Origin: Prevotellamassilia sp.
Lineage (GTDB): Bacteria > Bacteroidota > Bacteroidia > Bacteroidales > Bacteroidaceae
Direction of reading: 5' to 3'
Length of the DNA stretch: 12,409 bases
Assembly: GCA_009775705.1 (NCBI GenBank)
Contig: VSQE01000075.1
Location: 1 to 12,409, forward strand
Shown: one piece after another, positions 5,879-12,409 of the stretch
How the letters are laid out: every line of letters begins with the position of its first letter
Position numbering within the stretch: the first letter of the stretch is position 1
Position numbers and translations under genes: made by a program
Notes under the pieces: model-generated
What the model saw: the letters and a program-made list of their open reading frames with translations, nothing else
Databases searched by the model: none
What the model was told of the DNA's origin: nothing

Positions 5879-8005
5879 TCACCAGTGTAAAACGAACTTG
5901 AATCCCGCGCTGGTCTGCTGCTTGCCCGCAATTCCCAGAAAAACGGCCAAATCAAGGAAATAGGTGGCAAAGCCATAGCCGACCTCGGCATAGGAAGCAA
6001 GATTTCGCACCGAAAGCAAACTGCAATACAAACGCTCCTTCTGCACAATCCGGGAGAGCCAGCGTATCCGGGAAAGCAATAACATGGGCGATTCGTAGGC
6101 AGCACTGCATCTCAGATAAAAATCCGATTCATTGTACCAGTGTGCATTCAACAAATGAAATTGTCCGGAAAGTTCATCGTTCCATCCGTCGGGCATATTG
6201 TTATCCCGGAAATAGTCGTAATCCAGAAAATAATTGTCTCCGCGATTTGTATACAGACCGGCTCCCAAGCGAAAATACAGCGAACGCAAAGCGTAAAGAT
6301 CCTTCAGCCATTTGACATCGGCCTCCCATCGTTCATAGTCACTCTGCCCTCCTCCAACTTTTAAGCCTCGCTCATAGTCAATCATAAACGTCGGCCATTT
6401 CGAGTAAAGAGGCACTTTATAGCGCCCGTTGCGATAATAATACTGCTTGGGCGTATACTCTACATGCAGACGTGGAGCCAGACTGTGAATATAATGCAAC
6501 ATCCCGCTCTGTTGCGCCACTTCGTTCCATCCTACCAGAGACCGGCGATGATAGCGCACCCCCGTACTCAGACGCAGACCCGGCAAGAGACGTAACGAAA
6601 AATCTCCCAGACAGTAAAAATCCTTATAGTAGTGAAATTCAAACGTATTAAAGACATGGATGAGCGAATCGTAATTGCTCACCATTCCCAATTTCTCACG
6701 TACATCCTCAGCCTGCCGGTTGGAATAAATCCTGTTTCCATTACCTGTTTCCAATGAAAAAGTTCCGTCATGAAGCGGCATCAGCCGGAACTTGACCGGC
6801 AAACGCCAGTAAAACAGATTCTGCTTGAAATTATAGGCAACCCTTGGAGAAACATCCATGCTTCTGCCCATGCCCATGTCATAGTCAAAAGCGAACTTGG
6901 TCTGCAAGGTAATTCCTCGGCTCCCGGACCATTGCATCATCGAAGGTGTCAAAAGCGGCGGAACCTTCAGATGCCCCTGACGGCCTAAAGGAAACCGATG
7001 ACTGTCGAGTAAAATATTTTCAGCCTGAGGAGACAATCGGAAACGCTGCAAACGTTTCCTGCGTATGTTCGGCACATCCTCATGCACGGATTTTTCTCCT
7101 TTCAAAAGCATAGACTCTTCCTCCGTCAACGGAATGGGACGCAGCGTATCAAAGTAAGCCATATCGCGGATCGTTTGCACAGTATCCATCCTGAGCCCGT
7201 ACATATCCGTAAGATCATAACGCTTATCCCGCGACAATGCGTCCTCAGACGTCTCCGTAAAATCATAATCCGCCTTCATCATACAACGTCCCTCAACTCT
7301 ATTCCCCAAAAGATGCAGGCTGGACTTCAGACTGATGTTTTCGGGAAACAATGAAGACAGACTGTCCGTACCGGCTGTACCGGTTATATTCAATTTTGTA
7401 AATTCGTATCTCAAATCAAAACTAAAGTCCCGGACAGCTCCTGTGACATTGTTGACGTCCATCGTTCCGCTTACAAGCTGTACGTTATGAAAACGCGGCC
7501 GGATTCTGATACGTGTATACACCTCGCCGTTGCTGGTATAGGAATAAATATAACTGAACCTATAAAAATGGCGGTTGCGGTAATGCAGCGGAGAAAGGAT
7601 TCGGTCTGAAAAAAGGTTCGGTTCGTAAATTGAAAAATTCAATCGGTTCATCGCATGATTCCGATACTTTTCAAAATATGGAAAAGTTCCGTAACCTGCT
7701 CTGTTCTTACGGTCGAACTCTCCAAAGGAACGGAACTGATAATGATCAAGGCTCTCGCCGAAATAATCATTCGTCCCTCTTCTCAAAGGGAACATACCGG
7801 GAAGATAACGCACCCAAGCCCCTTTCCTACAAGTCCGAACCCAATACTTCAGATATACATCCGAAGAAAAACTGCCTGTCCGCAAGCCGGTTTTCTCCTT
7901 ATAATGATATACCCGATTCATTATCGAATCCACCCGATGATCCTGTGCCCGTACCAAGAGCGTACAGACAAACAGGCAGAGCAGCAGGATCAGTTTTCTA
8001 TTCAT
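5879..8005 (-). CDS. DUF5686-like outer-membrane beta-barrel protein
   Basis: A 708-residue exported protein. Residues 1-20 form a signal peptide (MNRKLILLLCLFVCTLLVRA, cleavage probably before QD). The rest is rich in alternating aromatic and polar beta-strand segments, and the last residues, KFVLHW, end in an aromatic as in outer-membrane barrels. The domain pattern (YRFSYIYSYTSNGEVYTRIRIRP, residues about 150-172, then a long barrel) resembles the Bacteroidota DUF5686 family. Many members of that family carry an N-terminal carboxypeptidase-regulatory-like domain before this region; here the mature protein begins almost directly with the DUF5686-like part. Function is unknown. It lies 21 bases after relA and 33 bases before the small gene at 5654-5845. 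Confidence 0.75.
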   Translation of the reverse strand: MNRKLILLLCLFVCTLLVRAQDHRVDSIMNRVYHYKEKTGLRTGSFSSDVYLKYWVRTCRKGAWVRYLPGMFPLRRGTNDYFGESLDHYQFRSFGEFDRKNRAGYGTFPYFEKYRNHAMNRLNFSIYEPNLFSDRILSPLHYRNRHFYRFSYIYSYTSNGEVYTRIRIRPRFHNVQLVSGTMDVNNVTGAVRDFSFDLRYEFTKLNITGTAGTDSLSSLFPENISLKSSLHLLGNRVEGRCMMKADYDFTETSEDALSRDKRYDLTDMYGLRMDTVQTIRDMAYFDTLRPIPLTEEESMLLKGEKSVHEDVPNIRRKRLQRFRLSPQAENILLDSHRFPLGRQGHLKVPPLLTPSMMQWSGSRGITLQTKFAFDYDMGMGRSMDVSPRVAYNFKQNLFYWRLPVKFRLMPLHDGTFSLETGNGNRIYSNRQAEDVREKLGMVSNYDSLIHVFNTFEFHYYKDFYCLGDFSLRLLPGLRLSTGVRYHRRSLVGWNEVAQQSGMLHYIHSLAPRLHVEYTPKQYYYRNGRYKVPLYSKWPTFMIDYERGLKVGGGQSDYERWEADVKWLKDLYALRSLYFRLGAGLYTNRGDNYFLDYDYFRDNNMPDGWNDELSGQFHLLNAHWYNESDFYLRCSAAYESPMLLLSRIRWLSRIVQKERLYCSLLSVRNLASYAEVGYGFATYFLDLAVFLGIAGKQQTSAGFKFVLHW

Positions 8006-8016
8006 CGGATGTCCCC

Positions 8017-8032
8017 CTCGCGATTTTTATCT
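8017..8032 (+). repeat. Left copy of a 16-base inverted repeat flanking relA
   Basis: CTCGCGATTTTTATCT occurs here on the plus strand, covering the relA stop codon (8027-8029) and part of the 21-base relA-DUF5686 gap. The identical 16-mer occurs on the minus strand at 10277-10262, in the relA promoter. Identity stops sharply at both ends of the match. Confidence 0.6.
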
Positions 8033-10225
8033 GGAGACCGCCTTGATGCCCTTGACACCACGCAATTTCTTTATGAGGGTATTCAGCACTTGAGTATCAT
8101 CCACCATTACAGTCAGTATGCCGAAGAACAAACCGTCGTTGCTGTCAATATTAATGCTCCTGAGCATGATCCGCTCTTCTTTGGAAATAACGGATGTGAT
8201 ATTATTGACCACACCGAGATCGTCATTTCCAACAATATGAAGAGTGATCGGATACTTCCCTCCTCCCTTTCCTGCCCAACGGGCCTTGACGATACGATAA
8301 CCGAAACGCTGTTTCAAAGCGGGAGCATTGGGACAGTTCTCACGGTGGATCTTTATGCCGCCATGTACCGTTACAAAACCGAACACTTCGTCTCCGTAAA
8401 CCGGATTACAACAACGCGCCATCTGGAAATCAAGTCCTTTCAGATCCTGGCCGATCACCACCACGTCGCTTTCACTCTGAGAACGTTTTTCCAGTTCCTT
8501 CTCAAAGTTATACTCTCCTGCACTGCGTATGGCCGCCCTCTCCTGCAAACCGGCTTCCCTCCGTATCAGATCCGAATAAAGATCTATCGTCCCGTTCACA
8601 TCCAACCGTCCATCCGCAATGGCGCGATAAAACTCTCCGGCTTCCTTATAGCCGGATTTCTTGACCAACTGATTGATGACAGATTCCTCCCACTCTATCT
8701 TACGGTTCTTCAACTTGCGCTCCAGCAATTCCCGCGCCATACTTCCGTCCTTAGCCTGAAACTCTTTTACCGCTGCCCGGATCTTTGACCGTGCGTGGGA
8801 AGACACAGCAATATTCAGCCATTCGGTTTTCGGATATTGGGAAGCGGCAGTCACGATCTCCACAGTCTCCCCACTCTCCAACACATGACGGATAGGCACA
8901 TTACGTCCGTTTATTTTTCCTCCGACACAACGATTGCCCACAACCGTATGTATGCGGTAAGCAAAATCCAAAACCGTTGCTCCGGCCGGCAACTGGTATA
9001 AATCGCCCTTCGGGGTAAACACATAAATCTCTTTTGCCTGTGCCGCTCCCAGACTCTCCGACAACAATTTCTCATTTCCAGTTTCCAGAGCATTACGGAT
9101 ATTTGTAAGCCATTCATCCACTCCCCCGCTGCTCTTCACGCCTTTATAGCGCCAGTGCGCGGCCAACCCTCGCTCCGCCACCTCATCCATACGCTCCGTA
9201 CGAATCTGCACTTCCACCCATTTATCCTCGGGTCCTTTCACAGTTATATGCAAACTCTCATAGCCATTGCTCTTGGGCACCGTAAGCCAGTCACGCAACC
9301 GCTTCAGATCGGATTCATACTGGTCCGTTATCAAAGAAAAGACCTTCCAGCATTGCTCCTTTTCCTTTTGAAGCGGCGCATCAAGAATAATTCTGATGGC
9401 AAAAAGATCATACACCCCACCAAAGCCACATTGCTGTTTTTTCATCTTCTGCCAGATGGAATGAATGCTTTTTGTACGCCCTTTCATGTGATACCTGAGT
9501 CCTTCTGCATCCAGCATCTTCCGGATCGGGGCAATAAAGCGTTCTATATAGGCATCACGAGACCTTTTCGTGGCATTCAGAGACTCCTTGATCATATAAT
9601 AGGCATCATGCTCCAGATATTTCAGCGACAGATCTTCAAGCTCACTCTTCAAACGATAAAGACCCAACTTATGGGCCAGTGGAGCATAGAGATAAGCAGC
9701 CTCGGTGGCCAGTTTTTTTTGCTCCTCCACAAACTCCGTATCCTTTACATTACGCATCATATTGACACCATGCGCGATCAGCAACAGAATAATCCGCATG
9801 TCGCAGGCCTGGGAAATCAGCAGATTCCGAAAATTGTCCGTTTTCATGGCCTCTGTCCTGACTTCCAGTTTTTCTATCCTTCGGAATGAACGAAGCACCT
9901 CTTCCATATCTTGACCGAACAATTCACCCACCCTGTCGCACTGCTCTTCCGTCATCACCACCGAATGCAACAAAAAAGCTGTCAGGACCTTTCCGCGCAG
10001 TCCCGTCTCATGCACAGCCAGCAACACAGACTGGAGAGACATCACAATCCGGTTGTGTCCGAAAACATTTCTCAGCATTTTGTTCTCCGCTACTGTCTGC
10101 CGCAGGAAACGACTTAATTTGCGCGCCGTCTCTCCATCCGGCCGCAAATGCTCATCCCGCCATATCAAACACAAACAACGGAACAGATCGTTCCGTTCTT
10201 CCGGGGTAAAGATATTTTCCATCAT
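8027..10225 (-). CDS. relA: RelA/SpoT-family (p)ppGpp synthetase with degenerate hydrolase domain
   Basis: Long RelA/SpoT homologue (732 residues) that makes the stringent-response alarmone (p)ppGpp. Domain order: HD-like region about 30-170; synthetase about 220-360 with GRTKSIHSIWQKM (249-261), YDLFAIR (272-278), NGYESLH (320-326) and catalytic-type glutamate E338 in EVQIRT; TGS domain about 398-460; a conserved cysteine domain with ARCCNP (603-608) and HRENCPN (627-633); C-terminal ACT domain from about 656. In bifunctional enzymes the HD domain needs an HD pair and the D of LADRLHNMR. Here these read LLHSVV (H87-S88) and IAHGVNMMR (H152 in place of D), so hydrolysis is probably lost. Synthetase motifs look intact. 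First gene of the cluster, with its own promoter at 10255-10262. A second ATG is the next codon (10222). Confidence 0.93.
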   Translation of the reverse strand: MMENIFTPEERNDLFRCLCLIWRDEHLRPDGETARKLSRFLRQTVAENKMLRNVFGHNRIVMSLQSVLLAVHETGLRGKVLTAFLLHSVVMTEEQCDRVGELFGQDMEEVLRSFRRIEKLEVRTEAMKTDNFRNLLISQACDMRIILLLIAHGVNMMRNVKDTEFVEEQKKLATEAAYLYAPLAHKLGLYRLKSELEDLSLKYLEHDAYYMIKESLNATKRSRDAYIERFIAPIRKMLDAEGLRYHMKGRTKSIHSIWQKMKKQQCGFGGVYDLFAIRIILDAPLQKEKEQCWKVFSLITDQYESDLKRLRDWLTVPKSNGYESLHITVKGPEDKWVEVQIRTERMDEVAERGLAAHWRYKGVKSSGGVDEWLTNIRNALETGNEKLLSESLGAAQAKEIYVFTPKGDLYQLPAGATVLDFAYRIHTVVGNRCVGGKINGRNVPIRHVLESGETVEIVTAASQYPKTEWLNIAVSSHARSKIRAAVKEFQAKDGSMARELLERKLKNRKIEWEESVINQLVKKSGYKEAGEFYRAIADGRLDVNGTIDLYSDLIRREAGLQERAAIRSAGEYNFEKELEKRSQSESDVVVIGQDLKGLDFQMARCCNPVYGDEVFGFVTVHGGIKIHRENCPNAPALKQRFGYRIVKARWAGKGGGKYPITLHIVGNDDLGVVNNITSVISKEERIMLRSINIDSNDGLFFGILTVMVDDTQVLNTLIKKLRGVKGIKAVSR

Positions 10226-10383
10226 AACCTATCTGTACATATTGCCATTCATTGCAAATGTAGATAAAAATCGCGAGTTTTTATACCGGCAGGATAAAGA
10301 ACTCTTTTTCTTTACAGGAAAAATGCGAAGAAGTGGACGAGAATGCCTCTCATCCGCTCCTTCAACATTCTCCGACGCTATAA
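10226..10383 (-). promoter_or_regulatory. relA promoter region with symmetric sequence
   Basis: On the minus strand TACATTTG (10255-10262) fits the TAnnTTTG -7 box, 30 bases upstream of the relA ATG, for a leader of about 25 bases. No -33 TTG is present at 19-20 bases. Instead a 21-base symmetric sequence (10264-10284: ATAAAAA, a centre containing TCGCGA, TTTTTAT) fills the spacer and -33 position, a likely operator. Further upstream are AT-rich arms TAAAGAA/TTCTTTA (10295-10314) and GAGAATG/CATTCTC (10339-10372). The latter is 7 bp with a 20-base loop and could be a weak gdhA terminator, but lacks an adjacent T-run. Confidence 0.5.
10262..10277 (-). repeat. Right copy of the 16-base inverted repeat, inside the relA promoter
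   Basis: Read on the minus strand this is CTCGCGATTTTTATCT, identical to plus-strand 8017-8032. It overlaps the last bases of the -7 box and most of the symmetric sequence at 10264-10284. Because it lies upstream of the predicted transcription start, the two copies would not both be in the relA mRNA. Confidence 0.6.
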
Positions 10384-11718
10384 TCAAAGTATCCCTTGCG
10401 CCATCATGGCACGGGCCACTTTCATGAAGCCCGCCACATTGGCACCCCTCACATAATTGACAGTCCCATCCGGCTGACGCCCGAACTTCACACATTGGGA
10501 ATGGATATTCTCCATGATCTGATGCAAACGTGCATCCACTTCTTCTGCTGTCCAGCACAGTTTCTCCGCATTCTGCGTCATTTCCAGACCGGACACCGAC
10601 ACACCACCCGCATTCGAGGCCTTGCCAGGAGCATATAATATACGGGCTTTCAGAAATGCTGCCACCGCTTCAGGAGTAGAAGGCATATTGCCCCCCTCAC
10701 TGACGGCTATACATCCATTGGACAAAAGCGTTTGAGCATCTTCGCCATCCAGTTCATTCTGTGTGGCACACGGCATTGCAATATCACACTTCTCGCTCCA
10801 AGGCCGCCCTCCGGGAACATACTTCACGCCATATTCCTCTGCATATTCCCTGATCCTGCCACGATACAGATTCTTCAGTTCCATAATATAATCCAACTTT
10901 GCGCGATCAATCCCGTCCGGGTCATAAATATATCCGTCCGAATCGGACATCGTGACAACCTTGGCCCCAAGCTGAAGCAATTTTTCGGCTGTGTACTGAG
11001 CCACGTTTCCGGACCCCGATACCGCAACCACCTTTCCCTTAATGTCTATATTTCTTGTTTTCAGCATCTCCTGCAAGAAATAGACATTACCATAACCTGT
11101 AGCTTCGGGACGAATCAGCGATCCTCCGAAATCTATACCCTTTCCGGTCAGTGTCCCGGTATTCTCACGAGCCAGTTTCTTATACATGCCATACATATAT
11201 CCCACTTCACGGCCTCCCACTCCGATATCTCCGGCAGGAACATCCGTATCAGGACCGATGTGGCGCCAAAGCTCTGTCATGAATGCCTGACAGAACCGCA
11301 TCACCTCAGCATTCGACTTACCACGCGGACTAAAATCACTTCCGCCTTTCGCACCTCCCATCGGAAGCGTTGTCAGAGAGTTCTTGAAAGTCTGTTCAAA
11401 AGCCAAAAATTTCAGAATCCCGGGTTTTACGGAAGAATGAAAGCGCAGCCCTCCCTTGTAAGGCCCTATAGCATTGTTGTGCTGCACCCGATATCCCATA
11501 TTGGTGCGCACCTTGCCCTGATCGTCCGTCCACGTCACACGGAAGGAAACAATCCGATCGGGAATGCACAAGCGTTCTATCAGATTACAATCTTCAAACT
11601 CGGGATGCTCGTTATACGTATCCTCTATTGACTCTAACACCTCCTGAACAGCTTGGTAATATTCAGGCTCCCCAGGAAAACGTTGTTTCAAATTGTCAAT
11701 CACTTCTTCCGTTTTCAT
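10384..11718 (-). CDS. gdhA: Glutamate dehydrogenase, NAD(P)-dependent
   Basis: Interconverts 2-oxoglutarate plus ammonium and L-glutamate, the main ammonium-assimilation route in Bacteroides. The 444-residue protein matches the usual hexameric bacterial length. The substrate domain has GPYKGGLRFH (85-94) and the catalytic lysine K124 in LPMGGAKGGSDF, followed by PAGDIGVGGREVGYM (161-175). The Rossmann domain has the dinucleotide motif SGSGNVAQ (234-241) and ends the next strand with SDSDG (258-262), more like NADP-using enzymes, though cofactor choice is uncertain. I chose ATG at 11718. An in-frame TTG at 11760 would add 14 residues but lies inside the -7 box at 11758-11765. Single-gene unit with two upstream promoters. 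Confidence 0.96.
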   Translation of the reverse strand: MKTEEVIDNLKQRFPGEPEYYQAVQEVLESIEDTYNEHPEFEDCNLIERLCIPDRIVSFRVTWTDDQGKVRTNMGYRVQHNNAIGPYKGGLRFHSSVKPGILKFLAFEQTFKNSLTTLPMGGAKGGSDFSPRGKSNAEVMRFCQAFMTELWRHIGPDTDVPAGDIGVGGREVGYMYGMYKKLARENTGTLTGKGIDFGGSLIRPEATGYGNVYFLQEMLKTRNIDIKGKVVAVSGSGNVAQYTAEKLLQLGAKVVTMSDSDGYIYDPDGIDRAKLDYIMELKNLYRGRIREYAEEYGVKYVPGGRPWSEKCDIAMPCATQNELDGEDAQTLLSNGCIAVSEGGNMPSTPEAVAAFLKARILYAPGKASNAGGVSVSGLEMTQNAEKLCWTAEEVDARLHQIMENIHSQCVKFGRQPDGTVNYVRGANVAGFMKVARAMMAQGIL

Positions 11719-11757
11719 ACAATTTTCTAATAAATTTACGTTATAGGTTTCCAAATG

Positions 11758-11788
11758 CAAAGATAAACAGAATATTTCAAACTACCAA
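11758..11788 (-). promoter_or_regulatory. gdhA proximal promoter
   Basis: On the minus strand the -7 box TATCTTTG (11758-11765) fits TAnnTTTG, with a -33 TTG (11786-11788) 20 bases upstream. Transcription would start about 34 bases before the gdhA ATG at 11718. This site rules against the longer gdhA reading frame that begins at 11760. Confidence 0.65.
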
Positions 11789-11812
11789 TTATTTATGGAG
11801 TAAATTCCCGAA

Positions 11813-11842
11813 CAAATATATAAAAGACACACCCCAAAACAA
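11813..11842 (-). promoter_or_regulatory. gdhA distal promoter
   Basis: On the minus strand TATATTTG (11813-11820) fits TAnnTTTG, with TTG (11840-11842) exactly 19 bases upstream. It would give a second, longer gdhA leader of about 90 bases. Two consensus promoters 55 bases apart suggest dual control of gdhA, for example by nitrogen supply, but the signal is not visible. Confidence 0.6.
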
Positions 11843-12376
11843 TCCTCCCTCGTACTCGTTCGTACACAACTATCATTTACCCAAATACAACCCGAAGCAC
11901 AAAAAAATACGCCTCAATTGCTTTTTTTATTTATATCAGAGGCTAAACAGTTAAAGATGATTAATTTAAACGATAATATACAATTTATTACCGAAATATT
12001 TTCTAATTTTGCCAGTGTTTTCAGGTTTATAGTGATAAGGTAACATAAAAAGTATGTGTTTATATTGCACACTTCAATAAGATTAACACAGGTAAAGAGA
12101 ATTAAATTATAGAACAAATTAGAATAAGGCTAAACATTCGAACGACTGAACATATATACATCTTCCCCAAAAGCAGCTCAGTCGCAGACTGCCATGCCCA
12201 GGAATGCCCCAAAGACATTCTCTGAACACGGATCAGTTGCAAACCCGATTGAAAGATTTTCTGCATGGCAGAAACATAAAACCCATCACGAAGACACTGG
12301 CAAAAAAATGACAAAAAAGTTCGGCCCATTAATTATTATTACTGTCCGCTAAACTTTTTTTGAGCGATTGAAAAAT
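11843..12376. other. Intergenic region without a convincing gene, with structured segment
   Basis: About 530 bases, AT-rich in the left half. A plus-strand TAATTTTG (12004-12011) fits the -7 consensus but has no -33 TTG. From 12143 to 12271 the sequence is less AT-rich and holds two perfect inverted repeats: CGACTGA/TCAGTCG (12143-12149 and 12178-12184) and CTGCCATGC/GCATGGCAG (12189-12197 and 12263-12271). In plus-strand RNA the second stem can extend by five pairs (one G-U) after a two-base bulge; that G-U becomes a mismatch on the minus strand. A small RNA on the plus strand is possible. I do not recognise an RNA family, and a T-run at 12353-12360 lacks a GC-rich hairpin. Confidence 0.4.
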
Positions 12377-12409
12377 TAGGGCTGACACCTATTGCAGGAG
12401 TCAGCCCTA
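12377..12409 (-). terminator. Strong hairpin terminator at the right edge
   Basis: TAGGGCTGAC (12377-12386) and GTCAGCCCTA (12400-12409) form a perfect 10-bp stem. After an A-A mismatch the stem continues with CCT/AGG, leaving a 5-base loop. On the minus strand it is followed by ATTTTTC, so it should end a minus-strand gene lying beyond the right edge. It may also work on the plus strand, but the following bases are outside the window. Confidence 0.7.

Noticed and set aside
7655..8788. 377-residue plus-strand frame
   Set aside because: It runs opposite both the DUF5686 gene and relA, across their junction, and resembles no protein.
9155..9889. 244-residue plus-strand frame
   Set aside because: It is antisense to the relA synthetase and HD-like domains, with no domain features of its own.
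10732..11631. 299-residue plus-strand frame
   Set aside because: It is antisense to gdhA, a clear full-length enzyme, and has no recognisable motifs.
12102..12329. 75-residue minus-strand frame in the right intergenic region
   Set aside because: No promoter box, no recognisable domain, unusual Cys/Ser/Met-rich composition, and it overlaps perfect inverted repeats that fit RNA or DNA structure better. A decayed gene fragment cannot be excluded.
1..12409. Mobile elements, CRISPR arrays, tRNA and rRNA genes
   Set aside because: I looked for transposase or integrase motifs, regularly spaced repeats and tRNA cloverleaf patterns and saw none, apart from the weak inverted-repeat block at 12007-12305.

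Overview
The window reads as chromosomal housekeeping DNA from a Bacteroidota gut anaerobe, most likely Bacteroides or Phocaeicola. The evidence is the gene content (rubrerythrin, DUF5686 outer-membrane protein, Bacteroides-type glutamate dehydrogenase, pyrB-pyrI pair), the lack of clear Shine-Dalgarno sequences, and repeated matches to the Bacteroidota primary-sigma -7 box TAnnTTTG in gaps upstream of genes. I cannot assign the species. I see no insertion sequence, prophage, CRISPR array, tRNA or rRNA.

Layout, left to right. Positions 1-150 hold a minus-strand promoter firing out of the window. A minus-strand membrane acyltransferase (153-1205) lies downstream of rubrerythrin (1333-1872), with two strong hairpins between them. 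Rubrerythrin and the pyrimidine genes are divergent from a shared intergenic region with one promoter for each side. The plus-strand unit is pyrB (aspartate transcarbamylase catalytic chain), pyrI (its regulatory chain) and glyA (serine hydroxymethyltransferase), closed by a strong bidirectional hairpin terminator at 4846-4875.

Convergent to it is a tight minus-strand cluster from 10225 down to 4890: a RelA/SpoT homologue, a DUF5686 outer-membrane protein, a 63-residue protein of unknown function and a TtcA-family tRNA thiolase. Gaps are 14-33 bases, so it is probably one transcript. The RelA/SpoT protein keeps its synthetase motifs but has lost key metal ligands of its HD hydrolase domain, so it is probably an alarmone synthetase only.

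Upstream, also on the minus strand, is glutamate dehydrogenase (gdhA) with two tandem promoters. The last 560 bases have no convincing gene but contain a structured, inverted-repeat-rich stretch and, at the very edge, a terminator hairpin for a minus-strand gene outside the window.

Functionally the window is nitrogen and one-carbon metabolism (gdhA, glyA, pyrBI), stringent response (relA) and oxidative-stress protection (rubrerythrin). No clearly novel system stands out. The best leads are the degenerate HD domain, a 16-base inverted repeat bracketing relA with one copy inside a promoter palindrome, and the unexplained structured region near the right edge.
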